Assembly (NCBI GenBank): GCA_963785815.1
Contig: CAWAWN010000001.1
Location: forward strand, 124,001 to 188,000
DNA: 64,000 nt
Reading direction: 5' to 3'
Origin: UBA4742 sp963785815
GTDB lineage: Bacteria; Actinomycetota; Acidimicrobiia; Acidimicrobiales; Acidimicrobilacustridaceae
Numbering within the stretch: the first letter of the stretch is position 1; each line of letters starts with the position of its first letter. Below, piece by piece: positions 8,381 to 17,140 of the stretch. Below the pieces are notes generated by a model, which saw only the letters and a program-made list of their open reading frames with translations, was not told the DNA's origin and made no database searches. The position numbers and the translations under genes are program-made.

Positions 8381-9739
8381 TCAGAGCGAGGCGATGAGCT
8401 TCTCGACCCGCTCGTCGCGCGACTTGAAGGGGTCCTTGCACAGGACGGTGCGCTGGGCCTGGTCGTTGAGCTTCAGGTGCACCCAGTCGACGGTGTAGTC
8501 GCGCTTGCGCTCCTTGGCCCGGCGGATGAACTCGCCCCGCAGCCGAGCCCGGGTGGTCTGGGGCGGGACGTCCATGGCCTCGTCGATGTCGGCGTCGTCG
8601 CACATGCGCTCGACCAGCCCGCGTGACTGCATCTTGTAGAACACCCCACGATCGCGGTTCACGTCGTGGTACTGCAGGTCGAGCAGTGCCACCCGGGGGT
8701 GGCTGAGGGGCAGGTCCTCGCGCTCGCGGTAGCGCTCGATCAGGTTGTGCTTGATCACCCAGTCGACCTCGCGGTCGAGCTTGAGCGGGTCGTTCTCGAT
8801 GGTGGTCAGGCAGTGCTCCCACATCTCGAGCGCCTGGGCCTCGAGCGGGCTCAGCTCGCGCTTCTCCGCGTACTTGAGCGCCCGGTTGAGGTACTCGCCC
8901 TGGATCTCCAGCGCGCTGGCCTCGCGGCCGTTGGCCAGGCGCACCCGACGCCGGCAGGTGATGTCGTGGCTGATCTCGCGGATGGCCCGGATGGGGTTCT
9001 CCAGCGTCATGTCCCGCAGGACCACGTTGGGCTCCTCGAGCATGCGCAGCAGGATGCTGGCCGCCCCCACCTTCAGGAAGGTGGAGTACTCGCTCATGTT
9101 GGAGTCGCCCACGATCACGTGCAGGCGCCGGTAGCGCTCGGCGTCGGCGTGGGGCTCGTCGCGGGTGTTGATGATGGGCCGCGAGCGGGTGGTGGCGCTG
9201 GAGATGCCCTCCCAGATGTGCTCGGCCCGCTGGCTCACGCAGAAGGTGGCGCCCCGGGCCGTCTGGAGCACCTTGCCGGCCCCGGCGTAGATCTGGCGGC
9301 TGACCAGGAACGGGATGAGCACCTCGGCGTAGGTGCTGAAGTCGTCGCGCCGGCTGGTCAGGTAGTTCTCGTGGCAGCCGTAGCTGTTGCCGGCCGAGTC
9401 GGTGTTGTTCTTGAACAGGTAGATGACGCCGCGGATGCCCTCCTCTCGCAGGCGCTGCTCGGCGCTGGCCAGGAGCTGCTCGAGGATGCGCTCGCCCGCC
9501 TTGTCGTGGACCACCAGGTCGTAGATGGAGTCGCACTCGGGCGTGGCGTACTCGGGGTGGCTGCCCACGTCGAGGTAGAGGCGGGCGCCGTTGGCCAGGA
9601 ACACGTTGCTGGACCGCCCCCACGAGACCACCCGGCGGAACAGGTACCGGGCCACCTCGTCGGGGCTCAGCCGGCGCTGGCCGCGGAGCGTGCACGTGAC
9701 CCCGTACTCGTTCTCCAGACCGAAGATCCGGCGCTCCAT
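8381..9739 (-). CDS. pafA: Pup-protein ligase PafA
   Basis: Joins the C-terminal glutamate of Pup to lysines of target proteins using ATP, marking them for the proteasome. It has 452 residues, the usual length. The glutamine-synthetase-like fold begins MERRIFGLENEYGVTCTL, where the metal-binding Glu lies, and later KNNTDSAGNSYGCHENYL carries the nucleotide site. The start follows TAGCCT by six bases with no ribosome site. It lies between prcA and pafB in the proteasome cluster. Dop at 11.6-13.1 kb is its homologue. Confidence 0.97.
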   Translation of the reverse strand: MERRIFGLENEYGVTCTLRGQRRLSPDEVARYLFRRVVSWGRSSNVFLANGARLYLDVGSHPEYATPECDSIYDLVVHDKAGERILEQLLASAEQRLREEGIRGVIYLFKNNTDSAGNSYGCHENYLTSRRDDFSTYAEVLIPFLVSRQIYAGAGKVLQTARGATFCVSQRAEHIWEGISSATTRSRPIINTRDEPHADAERYRRLHVIVGDSNMSEYSTFLKVGAASILLRMLEEPNVVLRDMTLENPIRAIREISHDITCRRRVRLANGREASALEIQGEYLNRALKYAEKRELSPLEAQALEMWEHCLTTIENDPLKLDREVDWVIKHNLIERYREREDLPLSHPRVALLDLQYHDVNRDRGVFYKMQSRGLVERMCDDADIDEAMDVPPQTTRARLRGEFIRRAKERKRDYTVDWVHLKLNDQAQRTVLCKDPFKSRDERVEKLIASL

Positions 9740-9745
9740 GGCGTG

Positions 9746-9751
9746 AGGCTA
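9746..9751 (-). promoter_or_regulatory. Leaderless -10 element of pafA
   Basis: TAGCCT, six bases (CACGCC), then ATG 9739. It gives pafA its own promoter within the cluster. Confidence 0.55.
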
Positions 9752-9801
9752 TCGGCGCGCGGCCACGCTGGTAGGCACCCAGCCCGACCTGCGGGGCGAC
9801 C

Positions 9802-10479
9802 TCAGGCCAGCAGGTCGGCCCGCTCGTCCAACTCCAGGCGGCGGAAGGCCCGGCGGGCCTCGGTGCGCTCGAGCACCGCGGCCTCCAGCTCCTCCGCGCC
9901 CAGGGTGCGATCGGGGCCGGCCAGCGCCGTCACCGAGGCCCGCAGGGCGCCCGGCAGGTCGAAGTCGTCGGCCCAGGCCTCGGTGAGGCGGGTGTTGATG
10001 GCCTCGGCCTCGCCGCCCAGCACGGTGAAGGACTCCTCGTCCATCACCGTGCCGTCGTAGAGGATGTGGAAGAGCCGGTCGTCGGCCCGGGTGGCGCCCA
10101 CCTCGGCCACCAGGATCTCGACCTCCATGGGCTTCATCTCGTGCGTGAAGATCTGGCCCAGGATGGAGGCGTACTGGTTGGCCAGGCTGCGGGCGTCCAC
10201 GTCCTCGCGGCTGTAGGCGTAGCCCTTGAGGTCGGCGGCGCGCACCCCGGCGATGCGCAGCTGGTCGAACTCGTTGTACTTGCCCACGCCGGCGAAGGCG
10301 ATCCGGTCGTAGATCTCCGACACCTTGCGCAGCGTCGACGACGGGTTCTCGGCGCAGATCAGGATGCCCTGGTCGTAGACGGCGGCCACCAGGCTGCGCC
10401 CCCGGGCGATGCCCTTGCGGGCGTAGTCGGCCCGGTCCTTCATGACCTGCTCGGGGGCCACGTAGAACGGCATGCTCAT
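9802..10479 (-). CDS. prcA: Proteasome alpha subunit
   Basis: Forms the outer rings of the 20S core particle and gates substrate entry. The 225-residue protein starts MSMPFYVAPEQVMKDRADYA and has the alpha-type fold, with KGIARGRSLVAAVYDQGIL and EIYDRIAFAGVGKYNEFDQL. Alpha subunits lack the catalytic Thr, as here. The ATG overlaps the prcB stop by ATGA, which should keep the subunits at equal levels. The C-terminus is acidic and ends ERADLLA. Confidence 0.97.
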   Translation of the reverse strand: MSMPFYVAPEQVMKDRADYARKGIARGRSLVAAVYDQGILICAENPSSTLRKVSEIYDRIAFAGVGKYNEFDQLRIAGVRAADLKGYAYSREDVDARSLANQYASILGQIFTHEMKPMEVEILVAEVGATRADDRLFHILYDGTVMDEESFTVLGGEAEAINTRLTEAWADDFDLPGALRASVTALAGPDRTLGAEELEAAVLERTEARRAFRRLELDERADLLA

Positions 10480-11318
10480 GACGGATCCCCTGCGTCGTCG
10501 GTCGTCTCGGCCCGGAACGTCGTGGGCCCCTGCCGGTCGGCCAGCACGGCCACCAGGGCGGCGAAGCGCTCGGCGATCTCGGGCTCGCCCACCCGCTCGA
10601 ACCCGGCGGCGGTGATGGTGGCCATCGTCGGGTAGATGCCGCGGACCAGGTCGGGACCGCCGGTGGCCGAGTCGTCGTCGGCCGCGGTGAACAGGGCGCT
10701 GATGGCCAGGTCGAGCGCCTCGGGCCGGGTGAGCCCCTCACGGAAGCCGAGCTTGACCACGGTGCCGGCGTGGAGGCTGCCCGACCCGGTGGAGGCGAAG
10801 TTGCTCTCCTCGTAGCGGCCGCCGGTGACGTCGTACTGGAACAGCCGACCCCGGCCCCGCGCCACGTCGTAGCCGGCGAACAGGGGCACCACGGCCAGGC
10901 CCTGCATGGCCGCCGGCAGGTTGGACCGCACCATGGTGGACAGCTGGTTGGCCTTGCCGTCGAGGCTGAGGGCCGACGCCTCGACCTTCTCGTAGTGCTC
11001 GAGCTGGAGCTGGAAGAGCTTGACCATGTCCATGGCCGGCCCCGCCGCCCCGGCGATGGCCACCCCGGAGTGCCGGTCGGCGGCGAACACCTTCTCCATG
11101 GCTCGGTGCGAGATCAGGTTGCCGCTGGTGGCCCGGCGGTCACCGGCCATGACCACCCCGTCGGCGAAGCGCACGGCCACCACGGTGGTGGCGTGGGTGA
11201 TGGGCAGCACCCCATCGAGGCTGGACACGGGCGCCGGAGGCTCGAGGCCGACGCGCCGGAGCAGCTCGGCGAAACTGGGCCCCGGGTCGTCGTGGGGCGA
11301 GAACATGGGCAGGGTCAC
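10476..11318 (-). CDS. prcB: Proteasome beta subunit (catalytic)
   Basis: The proteolytic subunit of the 20S core, made with a propeptide that is removed autocatalytically. The predicted cut is before T44 (THA-TTVVAVRFADG), exposing the N-terminal Thr nucleophile. MAGDRRATSGN after it holds the conserved Asp and Lys/Arg region. The start is GTG 11318, eight bases after TAGCGT. The gene has 280 codons and leads into prcA by a four-base overlap. Pup lies just upstream on the same strand. Confidence 0.97.
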   Translation of the reverse strand: MTLPMFSPHDDPGPSFAELLRRVGLEPPAPVSSLDGVLPITHATTVVAVRFADGVVMAGDRRATSGNLISHRAMEKVFAADRHSGVAIAGAAGPAMDMVKLFQLQLEHYEKVEASALSLDGKANQLSTMVRSNLPAAMQGLAVVPLFAGYDVARGRGRLFQYDVTGGRYEESNFASTGSGSLHAGTVVKLGFREGLTRPEALDLAISALFTAADDDSATGGPDLVRGIYPTMATITAAGFERVGEPEIAERFAALVAVLADRQGPTTFRAETTDDAGDPS

Positions 11319-11326
11319 GGCTGCGT

Positions 11327-11332
11327 ACGCTA
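11327..11332 (-). promoter_or_regulatory. Leaderless -10 element of prcB
   Basis: TAGCGT, then eight bases and GTG 11318. It suggests a promoter for prcBA separate from the pup transcript. Confidence 0.45.
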
Positions 11333-11371
11333 CCGGCTCCCCTGCGCGAGCCGGGTCACGGGGGGTGAGGA

Positions 11372-11566
11372 CTACTCGCCGCCCTTCTGGACATAGCTAC
11401 GGACGAACTCCTCGGCGTTGGTCTCGAGCACGTCGTCGATCTCGTCGAGCAGGTCGTCGAGCTCGGCTTTGATCTTCTCGCCCTTCTCCGACGCGGCGGG
11501 GGCCTCGTCGATCTCGGCGTCCTTCTTGGCCGGTGCCGGCTTGCGGATCTGCTCTCGTTCAGCCAT
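11372..11566 (-). CDS. pup: Prokaryotic ubiquitin-like protein Pup
   Basis: A 64-residue tag protein that is attached to lysines of target proteins and recognised by Mpa. The second half (ELDDLLDEIDDVLETNAEEF) is the helical Mpa-binding region, and the protein ends YVQKGGE. Because the last residue is already Glu, it can be ligated by PafA without prior deamidation. An AGAGGG-type ribosome site precedes the ATG. It lies between dop and prcB, as in other actinobacteria. Confidence 0.97.
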   Translation of the reverse strand: MAEREQIRKPAPAKKDAEIDEAPAASEKGEKIKAELDDLLDEIDDVLETNAEEFVRSYVQKGGE

Positions 11567-11602
11567 CTGACCCTCTCCGAAATCCTTGGGTGCTCGGCAT
11601 CG

Positions 11603-13114
11603 TCACGAGCCCAACCTGTCGAGCAACTCCGACGATGTCTTGCAATCGGCCAACAACGTACCCACGTGAGCTTCCGTTCCGCGCGTCGGTTCCATCATGG
11701 GCACGCGGCGCAGGGGCTCGCGGCCGATGTCGAAGACCAGCGAGTCCCAGTTGGCGGCCACGATGTCGTCGGACCAGCGCTGGAGGCACTTGCCCCGGAA
11801 GTAGGCGCGGGTGTCGACCGGCGGCTCGGAGACGGCCGTGGCCACCTCCTCGTCGGTGGTCAGCCGTTGGACCCCGAGGCGGTCGAACAGCGACTTGTCG
11901 GGCCGCAGGTCGGCGTACTGCAGGTCGAGGGCGGCCAGGCGGGCGTCGTCCCAGGCCAGCCCGTGGCGCTGGCGGTAGCCGTCGATCAGGCGGTACTTGG
12001 CCACCCAGTCGAGCTGGTCGGCCAGCGCCATGGGGTCGACCTCGAGGGTGGTCAGCACGTGCTCCCAGCGCGACAGCACCTCGGCCCCCACCGATTCGCC
12101 CACGCACTCGAGTCCGGCCGACTCCGCGTACTTGCGGGCCCGGTCGAGCAGCTCCCACTGCACGTCCAGGGCGGTCACGGTGGTGCCGTCCACCAGCTCC
12201 AGCGGGGCGCGCAGGTCGAGGTCGTAGGACACCTGGCGCATGGCCCAAACCGGCGTGTTGAAGCTGAACTGGCGAGGCAGGGCGTCGTCCTCGATCATGG
12301 CCAGCACGATGGCGGTGGTGCCGACCTTGAGGAAGGTCGAGATCTCCGACAGGTTGGCGTCGCCCACGATGACGTGAAGGCGGCGGTAGCGGGTGGCGTC
12401 GCAGTGCGGCTCGTCGCGGGTGTTGACGATGGGCCGCTTGAGCGTCGTCTCCAGCCCCACCTCCTCTTCGAAGAAGTCGGCCCGTTGGGTGAGCTGGAAG
12501 GGCACCTGCTGGCTGGAGGTGCCCGGTGCCTCGCAGCCGACCTTGCCCGAGCCGGTGAAGATCTGGCGCGTGATGAAGTGGGCCATCACGTGGGTCACGA
12601 TGCGCCCGAACGGGAGCTGGCGGTCCATCAGGTAGTTCTCGTGGCAGCCGTAGCTGTTGCCCTTGCCGTCGGAGTTGTTCTTGTAGACGACGATCTCCTG
12701 CCCCTCGGGCAGGACGCGCCGGGCGGCCTCCATGGAGCGTCGGGCGATGAGCTCGGCCGCCCGGTCGAAGACCACCACCGCCCGGGCGTCGGCGCACTCG
12801 GGGGTGGACAGCTCGGGGTGGGCGTGGTCGACGTAGTAGCGGGCGCCGTTGGTCAGCACGGCGTTGACCAGGTGGGTCTCCACCTCGGGCGGCATGGAGC
12901 CGGCCGGCGTGGTGCCCCGGGCGTCGTTGCCGGGCGACTCGTCCTCGAAGTCCCACCCCACGTTGGGCACGGCCGCCGGTGCCTCGGAGCGCCGGGTCTC
13001 GTTCAGGTAGGCGTTGATCAACATGGACGAGGCCGCGATGGGGTTCGACTCGGCCACGCCGCGGATCAGGATCCCGTACTCGGTCTCGATGCCGCAGATC
13101 TTGGGGATCGCCAT
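11603..13114 (-). CDS. dop: Pup deamidase/depupylase Dop
   Basis: A 503-residue PafA homologue that removes Pup from proteins and, in species with GGQ-ending Pup, deamidates it. Here Pup ends in Glu, so only the depupylase role should matter. The N-terminus MAIPKICGIETEYGILIRG carries the metal-binding Glu pattern, and a Dop-specific loop with GNDARGTTPAG follows near residue 75. KNNSDGKGNSYGCHENYL matches the PafA nucleotide site. The ATG lies seven bases after TAGCGT. Confidence 0.96.
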   Translation of the reverse strand: MAIPKICGIETEYGILIRGVAESNPIAASSMLINAYLNETRRSEAPAAVPNVGWDFEDESPGNDARGTTPAGSMPPEVETHLVNAVLTNGARYYVDHAHPELSTPECADARAVVVFDRAAELIARRSMEAARRVLPEGQEIVVYKNNSDGKGNSYGCHENYLMDRQLPFGRIVTHVMAHFITRQIFTGSGKVGCEAPGTSSQQVPFQLTQRADFFEEEVGLETTLKRPIVNTRDEPHCDATRYRRLHVIVGDANLSEISTFLKVGTTAIVLAMIEDDALPRQFSFNTPVWAMRQVSYDLDLRAPLELVDGTTVTALDVQWELLDRARKYAESAGLECVGESVGAEVLSRWEHVLTTLEVDPMALADQLDWVAKYRLIDGYRQRHGLAWDDARLAALDLQYADLRPDKSLFDRLGVQRLTTDEEVATAVSEPPVDTRAYFRGKCLQRWSDDIVAANWDSLVFDIGREPLRRVPMMEPTRGTEAHVGTLLADCKTSSELLDRLGS

Positions 13115-13121
13115 GGACTCG

Positions 13122-13127
13122 ACGCTA
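13122..13127 (-). promoter_or_regulatory. Leaderless -10 element of dop overlapping the mpa stop
   Basis: TAGCGT starts with the TAG stop codon of mpa and is followed by seven bases and ATG 13114. Confidence 0.55.
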
Positions 13128-14936
13128 GAGGTATTGCCCGGTGGCCACCCGCTCGATGGCCCGGCCGCCGGTGGTGTCGGCGTCGTCGCGCTTGATGAGG
13201 GTGCGCACGTAGATGATGCGCTCGCCCTTCTTGCCCGAGATCTTGGCCCAGTCGTCCGGGTTGGTCGTGTTGGGCAGGTCCTCGTGCTCCTTGTACTCCT
13301 GGTGGATCGACTCGATCAGGTCGTTCACGCAGATGCCGGGGTTGCCCTGGTCGATCAGGCGCTTGATGGCCAGCTTCTTGGCCCGGCGCACGATGTTCTC
13401 GATCATGGCGCCGGAGGAGAAGTCCTTGAAGTACATGACCTCCTTGTCGCCGTTCTGGTAGGTCACCTCCAGGAACTGGTTGGCCTCGTCGTCGCGGTAC
13501 ATCTCGGCCACCGTCTGCTCGATCATGGCCCGCACCGCCTTGTCGCGGTCGCCCCCGCCCAGCGAGGCCACCTCGCCCTCGTCGAGGGGCAGGTCGGACT
13601 CGAGGTAGCGGGCGAAGATCTGGGCCGCCGCCTCCTCGTTGGGGCGCTCGATCTTGATCTTCACGTCCAGGCGGCCGGGGCGCAGGATGGCCGGGTCGAT
13701 GAGGTCCTCGCGGTTGGAGGCGCCGATCACGATGACGTTCTTGAGCGTCTCCACCCCGTCGATCTCGGCCAGCAGCTGGGGCACGATGGTCGACTCCATG
13801 TCGGAGCTGATGCCCGTGCCCCGCGTGCGGAAGAGCGAGTCCATCTCGTCGAAGAAGACGATGACCGGCCAGCCCTCCTCGCTCTTCTCCCGGGCCCGCT
13901 GGAACACCAGGCGGATCTGGCGCTCGGTCTCGCCCACGTACTTGTTCAGCAGCTCGGGGCCCTTGATGTTCAGGAAGTAGCTGCGGGCCTGGTGGTCGCC
14001 ACTGACCTCGGCCACCTTCTTGGCCAACGAGTTGGCCACCGCCTTGGCGATGAGGGTCTTGCCGCAGCCCGGTGGGCCGTAGAGCAGGATGCCCTTGGGG
14101 GCGGGCAGCCGGTAGTCGGCGAACAGGTCGTGGTGCACGAAGGGCAGCTCGACGGCGTCGGTGATCTGCTCGATCTGGCGGTCGAGGCCGCCCACGTCGT
14201 CGTAGGAGATGTCGGGCACCTCCTCGAGGATCAGCTCCTCGACCTCGGGTCGGGGCAGCACCTCGAGCAGCAGGCCCGACCGCACGTCCTGGAGCACGGA
14301 GTCGCCGGCGCGGATCTTGGTGCCCCGGAGCACGTCGGCCAGCTCGGCCACCCGCTCCTCGTCGGCCCGGCCCACGATCATGGCCCGGGTGCCGTCCTCG
14401 AGCAGCTCCTTGAAGGTGACCACCTCGCCCGTGAGCTCGGGGGTGCGGGCCAGCACCACGTTGAGCGACTCGTTGAGCACCACCTCGGCGCCCCGCGTCA
14501 GGTCGTCGCCGGTCAGGTCGGGGTGCACCGACACCCGCATCTTGCGGCCGCCGGAGAAGACGTCGACGGTGCCGTCGTCGTTGCTGCCCAGCAGCGTGCC
14601 GTAGGCCGACGGCGGCTGGGTCAGCTTCTCGACCTCGTCGCGCAGCGCGGCGATGTGCTCGCGGGCCTCACGCAGGGTGTAGGTCAGCTTCTCGTTCTGC
14701 GACACGGCCTGGGCCAGCTGGCCCTTGCTCTCGAGCAGGCGCTCCTCGAGCGTGCGCACGCGCTTCGGGGCGTCGGCCAGGCGCCGCCGCAGCGACGCCA
14801 CCTCTTCCTCGAGCAGTCGGGCCTGGTCTCGCAGCTCGCCCAGCTCGGTCGACGGGTCGCTGGCGCGCCGCGCCCTGGACCCGCCTCCACCTACGTCGAG
14901 CGGCTCTTCTTCGCGGCCTTCGTTGACGGGGATCAC
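13125..14936 (-). CDS. mpa: Proteasomal AAA+ ATPase Mpa/ARC
   Basis: Hexameric ATPase that unfolds pupylated proteins and feeds them to the 20S core. Its 603 residues give, in order, an N-terminal coiled coil (about 30-90) that binds Pup, OB-fold interdomains, then one AAA module with Walker A GPPGCGKT and Walker B VIVFFDEMDSL. The C-terminus ends GQYL, matching the penultimate-Tyr motif that docks into the alpha ring. The only early start is GTG 14936, which is buried inside a sequence fully complementary to the 16S rRNA 3' end. A TAGGGT hexamer lies 21 bases upstream. Confidence 0.96.
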   Translation of the reverse strand: MIPVNEGREEEPLDVGGGGSRARRASDPSTELGELRDQARLLEEEVASLRRRLADAPKRVRTLEERLLESKGQLAQAVSQNEKLTYTLREAREHIAALRDEVEKLTQPPSAYGTLLGSNDDGTVDVFSGGRKMRVSVHPDLTGDDLTRGAEVVLNESLNVVLARTPELTGEVVTFKELLEDGTRAMIVGRADEERVAELADVLRGTKIRAGDSVLQDVRSGLLLEVLPRPEVEELILEEVPDISYDDVGGLDRQIEQITDAVELPFVHHDLFADYRLPAPKGILLYGPPGCGKTLIAKAVANSLAKKVAEVSGDHQARSYFLNIKGPELLNKYVGETERQIRLVFQRAREKSEEGWPVIVFFDEMDSLFRTRGTGISSDMESTIVPQLLAEIDGVETLKNVIVIGASNREDLIDPAILRPGRLDVKIKIERPNEEAAAQIFARYLESDLPLDEGEVASLGGGDRDKAVRAMIEQTVAEMYRDDEANQFLEVTYQNGDKEVMYFKDFSSGAMIENIVRRAKKLAIKRLIDQGNPGICVNDLIESIHQEYKEHEDLPNTTNPDDWAKISGKKGERIIYVRTLIKRDDADTTGGRAIERVATGQYL

Positions 14937-14957
14937 CTCCTCCGCGATCGTGATCGG

Positions 14958-14963
14958 ACCCTA
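14958..14963 (-). promoter_or_regulatory. Likely -10 element of the mpa transcript
   Basis: TAGGGT lies 21 bases before GTG 14936, leaving a leader of about 14 bases that carries GGAGGAG. No good -35 hexamer was found. Confidence 0.45.
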
Positions 14964-15082
14964 CACCGGGCCTCGCGGCGATCGGCGGAGCGGGGTCGAT
15001 TTGCTCACGATCCTCGCGGCGTAGCACGCTCGCGCCCAGCTGATTTCCCTTGTGTCACTCGGGTTAATTGCCGACAAGGGAC

Positions 15083-15147
15083 TACACTCGTCTGAGCAGG
15101 TGCCCCGCGGCACCCGATCTCGCCCCCCCACGACCACTCGAGAGAGG
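15083..15147 (+). promoter_or_regulatory. Ferredoxin upstream region: -10 TACACT and ribosome site
   Basis: TACACT at 15083-15088 is the only good -10 in the 222-base gap between divergent mpa and the ferredoxin gene. No clear -35 lies 16-18 bases before it. AGAGAGG at 15141-15147 is the probable ribosome binding site, eleven bases before the ATG. The rest of the gap shows no other feature. Confidence 0.45.
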
Positions 15148-15158
15148 TACGGCGCACC

Positions 15159-15395
15159 ATGAAGGTCTGGATCGATCAGGATCTCTGCACCGGCGACGGG
15201 CTCTGCGAAGAGATCGCCCCCGACGTGTTCACGCTGCTCGACGACGGGCTGGCGTACGTCAAGGAGGGTGACAAGGTCTTCTCGAACCCGGGTGGTGCCG
15301 AGGGCCTGGCCAACGTGCCGTCGGGTCAGGACGAGGCCGTCATCGAGTCCGCCGAGGAGTGCCCCGGCGAGTGCATCTTCATCGAGATCGAGTAG
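15159..15395 (+). CDS. Ferredoxin, probably [3Fe-4S] type
   Basis: A 78-residue electron carrier. The cluster motif starts at C10 in CTGDGLCEEIAPDVF, with a non-Cys residue where four-iron ferredoxins have Cys. The C-terminal ECPGECIFIEIE supplies the last Cys ligand. This is the pattern of actinobacterial [3Fe-4S] ferredoxins, which often serve cytochromes P450 or oxygenases. No such partner is adjacent. The ATG follows AGAGAGG by eleven bases. Confidence 0.88.
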   Translation: MKVWIDQDLCTGDGLCEEIAPDVFTLLDDGLAYVKEGDKVFSNPGGAEGLANVPSGQDEAVIESAEECPGECIFIEIE

Positions 15396-15418
15396 TCCGC
15401 CCCCGCGATGATCTGGCG

Positions 15419-15964
15419 GTGAACGAGCCGTCGCGCGGTCGGCTGCTGATCGCCGGGCCGAGCCTGGGCGACGCCAACTTCGATCGAACCATCGTGTACC
15501 TGCTCGAGCACGGTCCGGACGGGTCCCTGGGGGTCGTGGTCAACCGACCCAGCCAGTTCGAGGTGGCCCGGGCCCTGCCGGGCTGGGCCGACGCGGTCGG
15601 GCCGCCGCCGGTGGTGTTCAGCGGAGGCCCGGTGGAAGCCGGTGTGGCCATGGGCCTGGCTCGCGTGCGCGCCCCGGTGTCGGGTGACGGCTGGTCCGAG
15701 ATCCAGCCCGGCGTCGGCTCGGTCGATCTGAGCCTCGGTCCCGAGTCGGTGGGCGGCGACATCGTGGTGGCTCGGGTCTTCGTGGGCTACGCCGGCTGGG
15801 GTGCGGGTCAGCTCGACCACGAGCTCAGCGCCGGCGCCTGGTTCGTGGTGGACGCCGAGCCCGACGACCTGTTCAGCGAGCGCCCCGAGCACCTCTGGGG
15901 CACCGTGCTCAGCCGCCAGCAGGCCCGCTCCGCCATGAGCGACTCGAACCCCTCCTGGAACTGA
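15419..15964 (+). CDS. YqgE/AlgH family protein (UPF0301)
   Basis: A 181-residue protein of the YqgE/AlgH fold, whose molecular function is not settled. Family motifs visible are GRLLIAGPSLGDANFDRTIV, HGPDGSLGVVVNRPS, VFSGGPVE, and FVGYAGWGAGQLDHEL. The open frame extends 20 codons upstream into the ferredoxin gene, but GTG 15419 places the start directly before the first strand and six bases after GATGAT. It follows the ferredoxin gene closely and faces the protease gene, with only five bases between the stops. Confidence 0.9.
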   Translation: MNEPSRGRLLIAGPSLGDANFDRTIVYLLEHGPDGSLGVVVNRPSQFEVARALPGWADAVGPPPVVFSGGPVEAGVAMGLARVRAPVSGDGWSEIQPGVGSVDLSLGPESVGGDIVVARVFVGYAGWGAGQLDHELSAGAWFVVDAEPDDLFSERPEHLWGTVLSRQQARSAMSDSNPSWN

Positions 15965-15969
15965 AGGTA

Positions 15970-17130
15970 TTACGCGCAGTCCTCGGTCGAGACCTTCGCG
16001 GTGTGGGGCTGGGCCAGCAGGGCGCGCAGCTCGGAGGTGGCCAGGGCGTAGGACAGGCCCGACTGGTCGGTGGACACGGCGAAGGCCACCCCCACCACCT
16101 GGCCGGAGCCGTCCACCACCGCCGAGCCCGAATCGCCCGGGGCCAGGGCTGCGGCCAGCGCCAGCACCTGGCGGTCGACCTGGTTCCGCCCGTAGATGTC
16201 GCTGCTGGTGGCGGTGATCTGGCGGGACACCTCGAAGGGCGCCACCCGCAGGGGGGCGCCGCCCGGGTGGCCGAACACGCCGCCCCGCTGGCCCACCTCG
16301 GGGTTGGCCAACGGCAGCGACGGGCGGGACAGGTGGGCGACCGACAGCACGGCCAGGTCCCGCTCGGGGTCGAAGGCCACCACCGCGGCCGGCAGGCGGC
16401 TCCCGTCGTCGCGGATCACCGTGGTGCTGGGTTCGCCGGCCACCACGTGGGCGTTGGTCACGACCAGGTCGGGGGCCACCGCGAACCCGGAGCCGTCCAG
16501 GATGCGCTGGCACGAGATGCCCTCGACCTTGACCACCGATCGGGCCACGGCCGCCTCGGTGGTCGGGGCCAGCCCGGTGGCGGCCGGGGGTGGGATGGCC
16601 GGCGCGTTCGGATCGAGGGCCTCGATGACCGACGGGAACCGGGTGGGGCCCACCAACGTCTCCACCATCTGGGAGGCGTCGGGGGCGGTGGGCAGGTCCT
16701 GGGCGAAGGCGCGGGCGATGCGGGAGTGGGCCGTCAGGTCGGCCGGCCACCCGTGCGTAGCGGCCACCAGGGGAAGCAGGAGCCAGATGAGCGCGGCCAC
16801 CCCGATCAGCCCGGCCAGGGCACCGAAGGCGCGATCGACCCGCACGACGGCGCCCGAGCGGGGTCGGGGCGCGTAGCGCAGCCCGAGGGCCAACCCGATG
16901 GTCTGACCCAGGACGGCCGCGGCCAGCACGACGGCCAGCGCCACCAGGACCAGCTGGTCGCGGGGGGACCCGTCGACGCGGTCGAGCACCCAGGGCAGCA
17001 CCCGCACGCCCACCACCAGCCCGGCTCCCAGCCCGACCCACGACAGCACGCGGGTGGTGAAGCCGAGGCGGTAGCCCGCCACCACCGCTGCGACGGCCGC
17101 CGCCACCAGCGCAGCGTCGAGGGCGTTCAT
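15970..17130 (-). CDS. MarP-like membrane serine protease (CvpA + trypsin-like domain)
   Basis: A 386-residue protein with four predicted transmembrane helices (about 5-25, 30-47, 58-85, 103-124), matching the CvpA-like N-terminus, and an extracytoplasmic chymotrypsin-fold protease. The catalytic triad is H228 (TNAHVV), D258 (ERDLAV) and S334 (PGDSGSAV). In Mycobacterium tuberculosis MarP supports acid resistance by acting on a peptidoglycan hydrolase. Cysteines at C207 and C385 could form the stabilising disulfide. The ATG is ten bases after the trmI stop, so it may be the last gene of that operon. Confidence 0.9.
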   Translation of the reverse strand: MNALDAALVAAAVAAVVAGYRLGFTTRVLSWVGLGAGLVVGVRVLPWVLDRVDGSPRDQLVLVALAVVLAAAVLGQTIGLALGLRYAPRPRSGAVVRVDRAFGALAGLIGVAALIWLLLPLVAATHGWPADLTAHSRIARAFAQDLPTAPDASQMVETLVGPTRFPSVIEALDPNAPAIPPPAATGLAPTTEAAVARSVVKVEGISCQRILDGSGFAVAPDLVVTNAHVVAGEPSTTVIRDDGSRLPAAVVAFDPERDLAVLSVAHLSRPSLPLANPEVGQRGGVFGHPGGAPLRVAPFEVSRQITATSSDIYGRNQVDRQVLALAAALAPGDSGSAVVDGSGQVVGVAFAVSTDQSGLSYALATSELRALLAQPHTAKVSTEDCA

Positions 17131-17140
17131 CCCTCCAGCA

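Noticed and set aside
6483..9695. Very long open frame spanning the pafA-pafB-pafC region
   Set aside because: Only its last 960 bases encode a recognisable protein (PafC). The rest is a high-GC shadow frame overlapping PafA and PafB.
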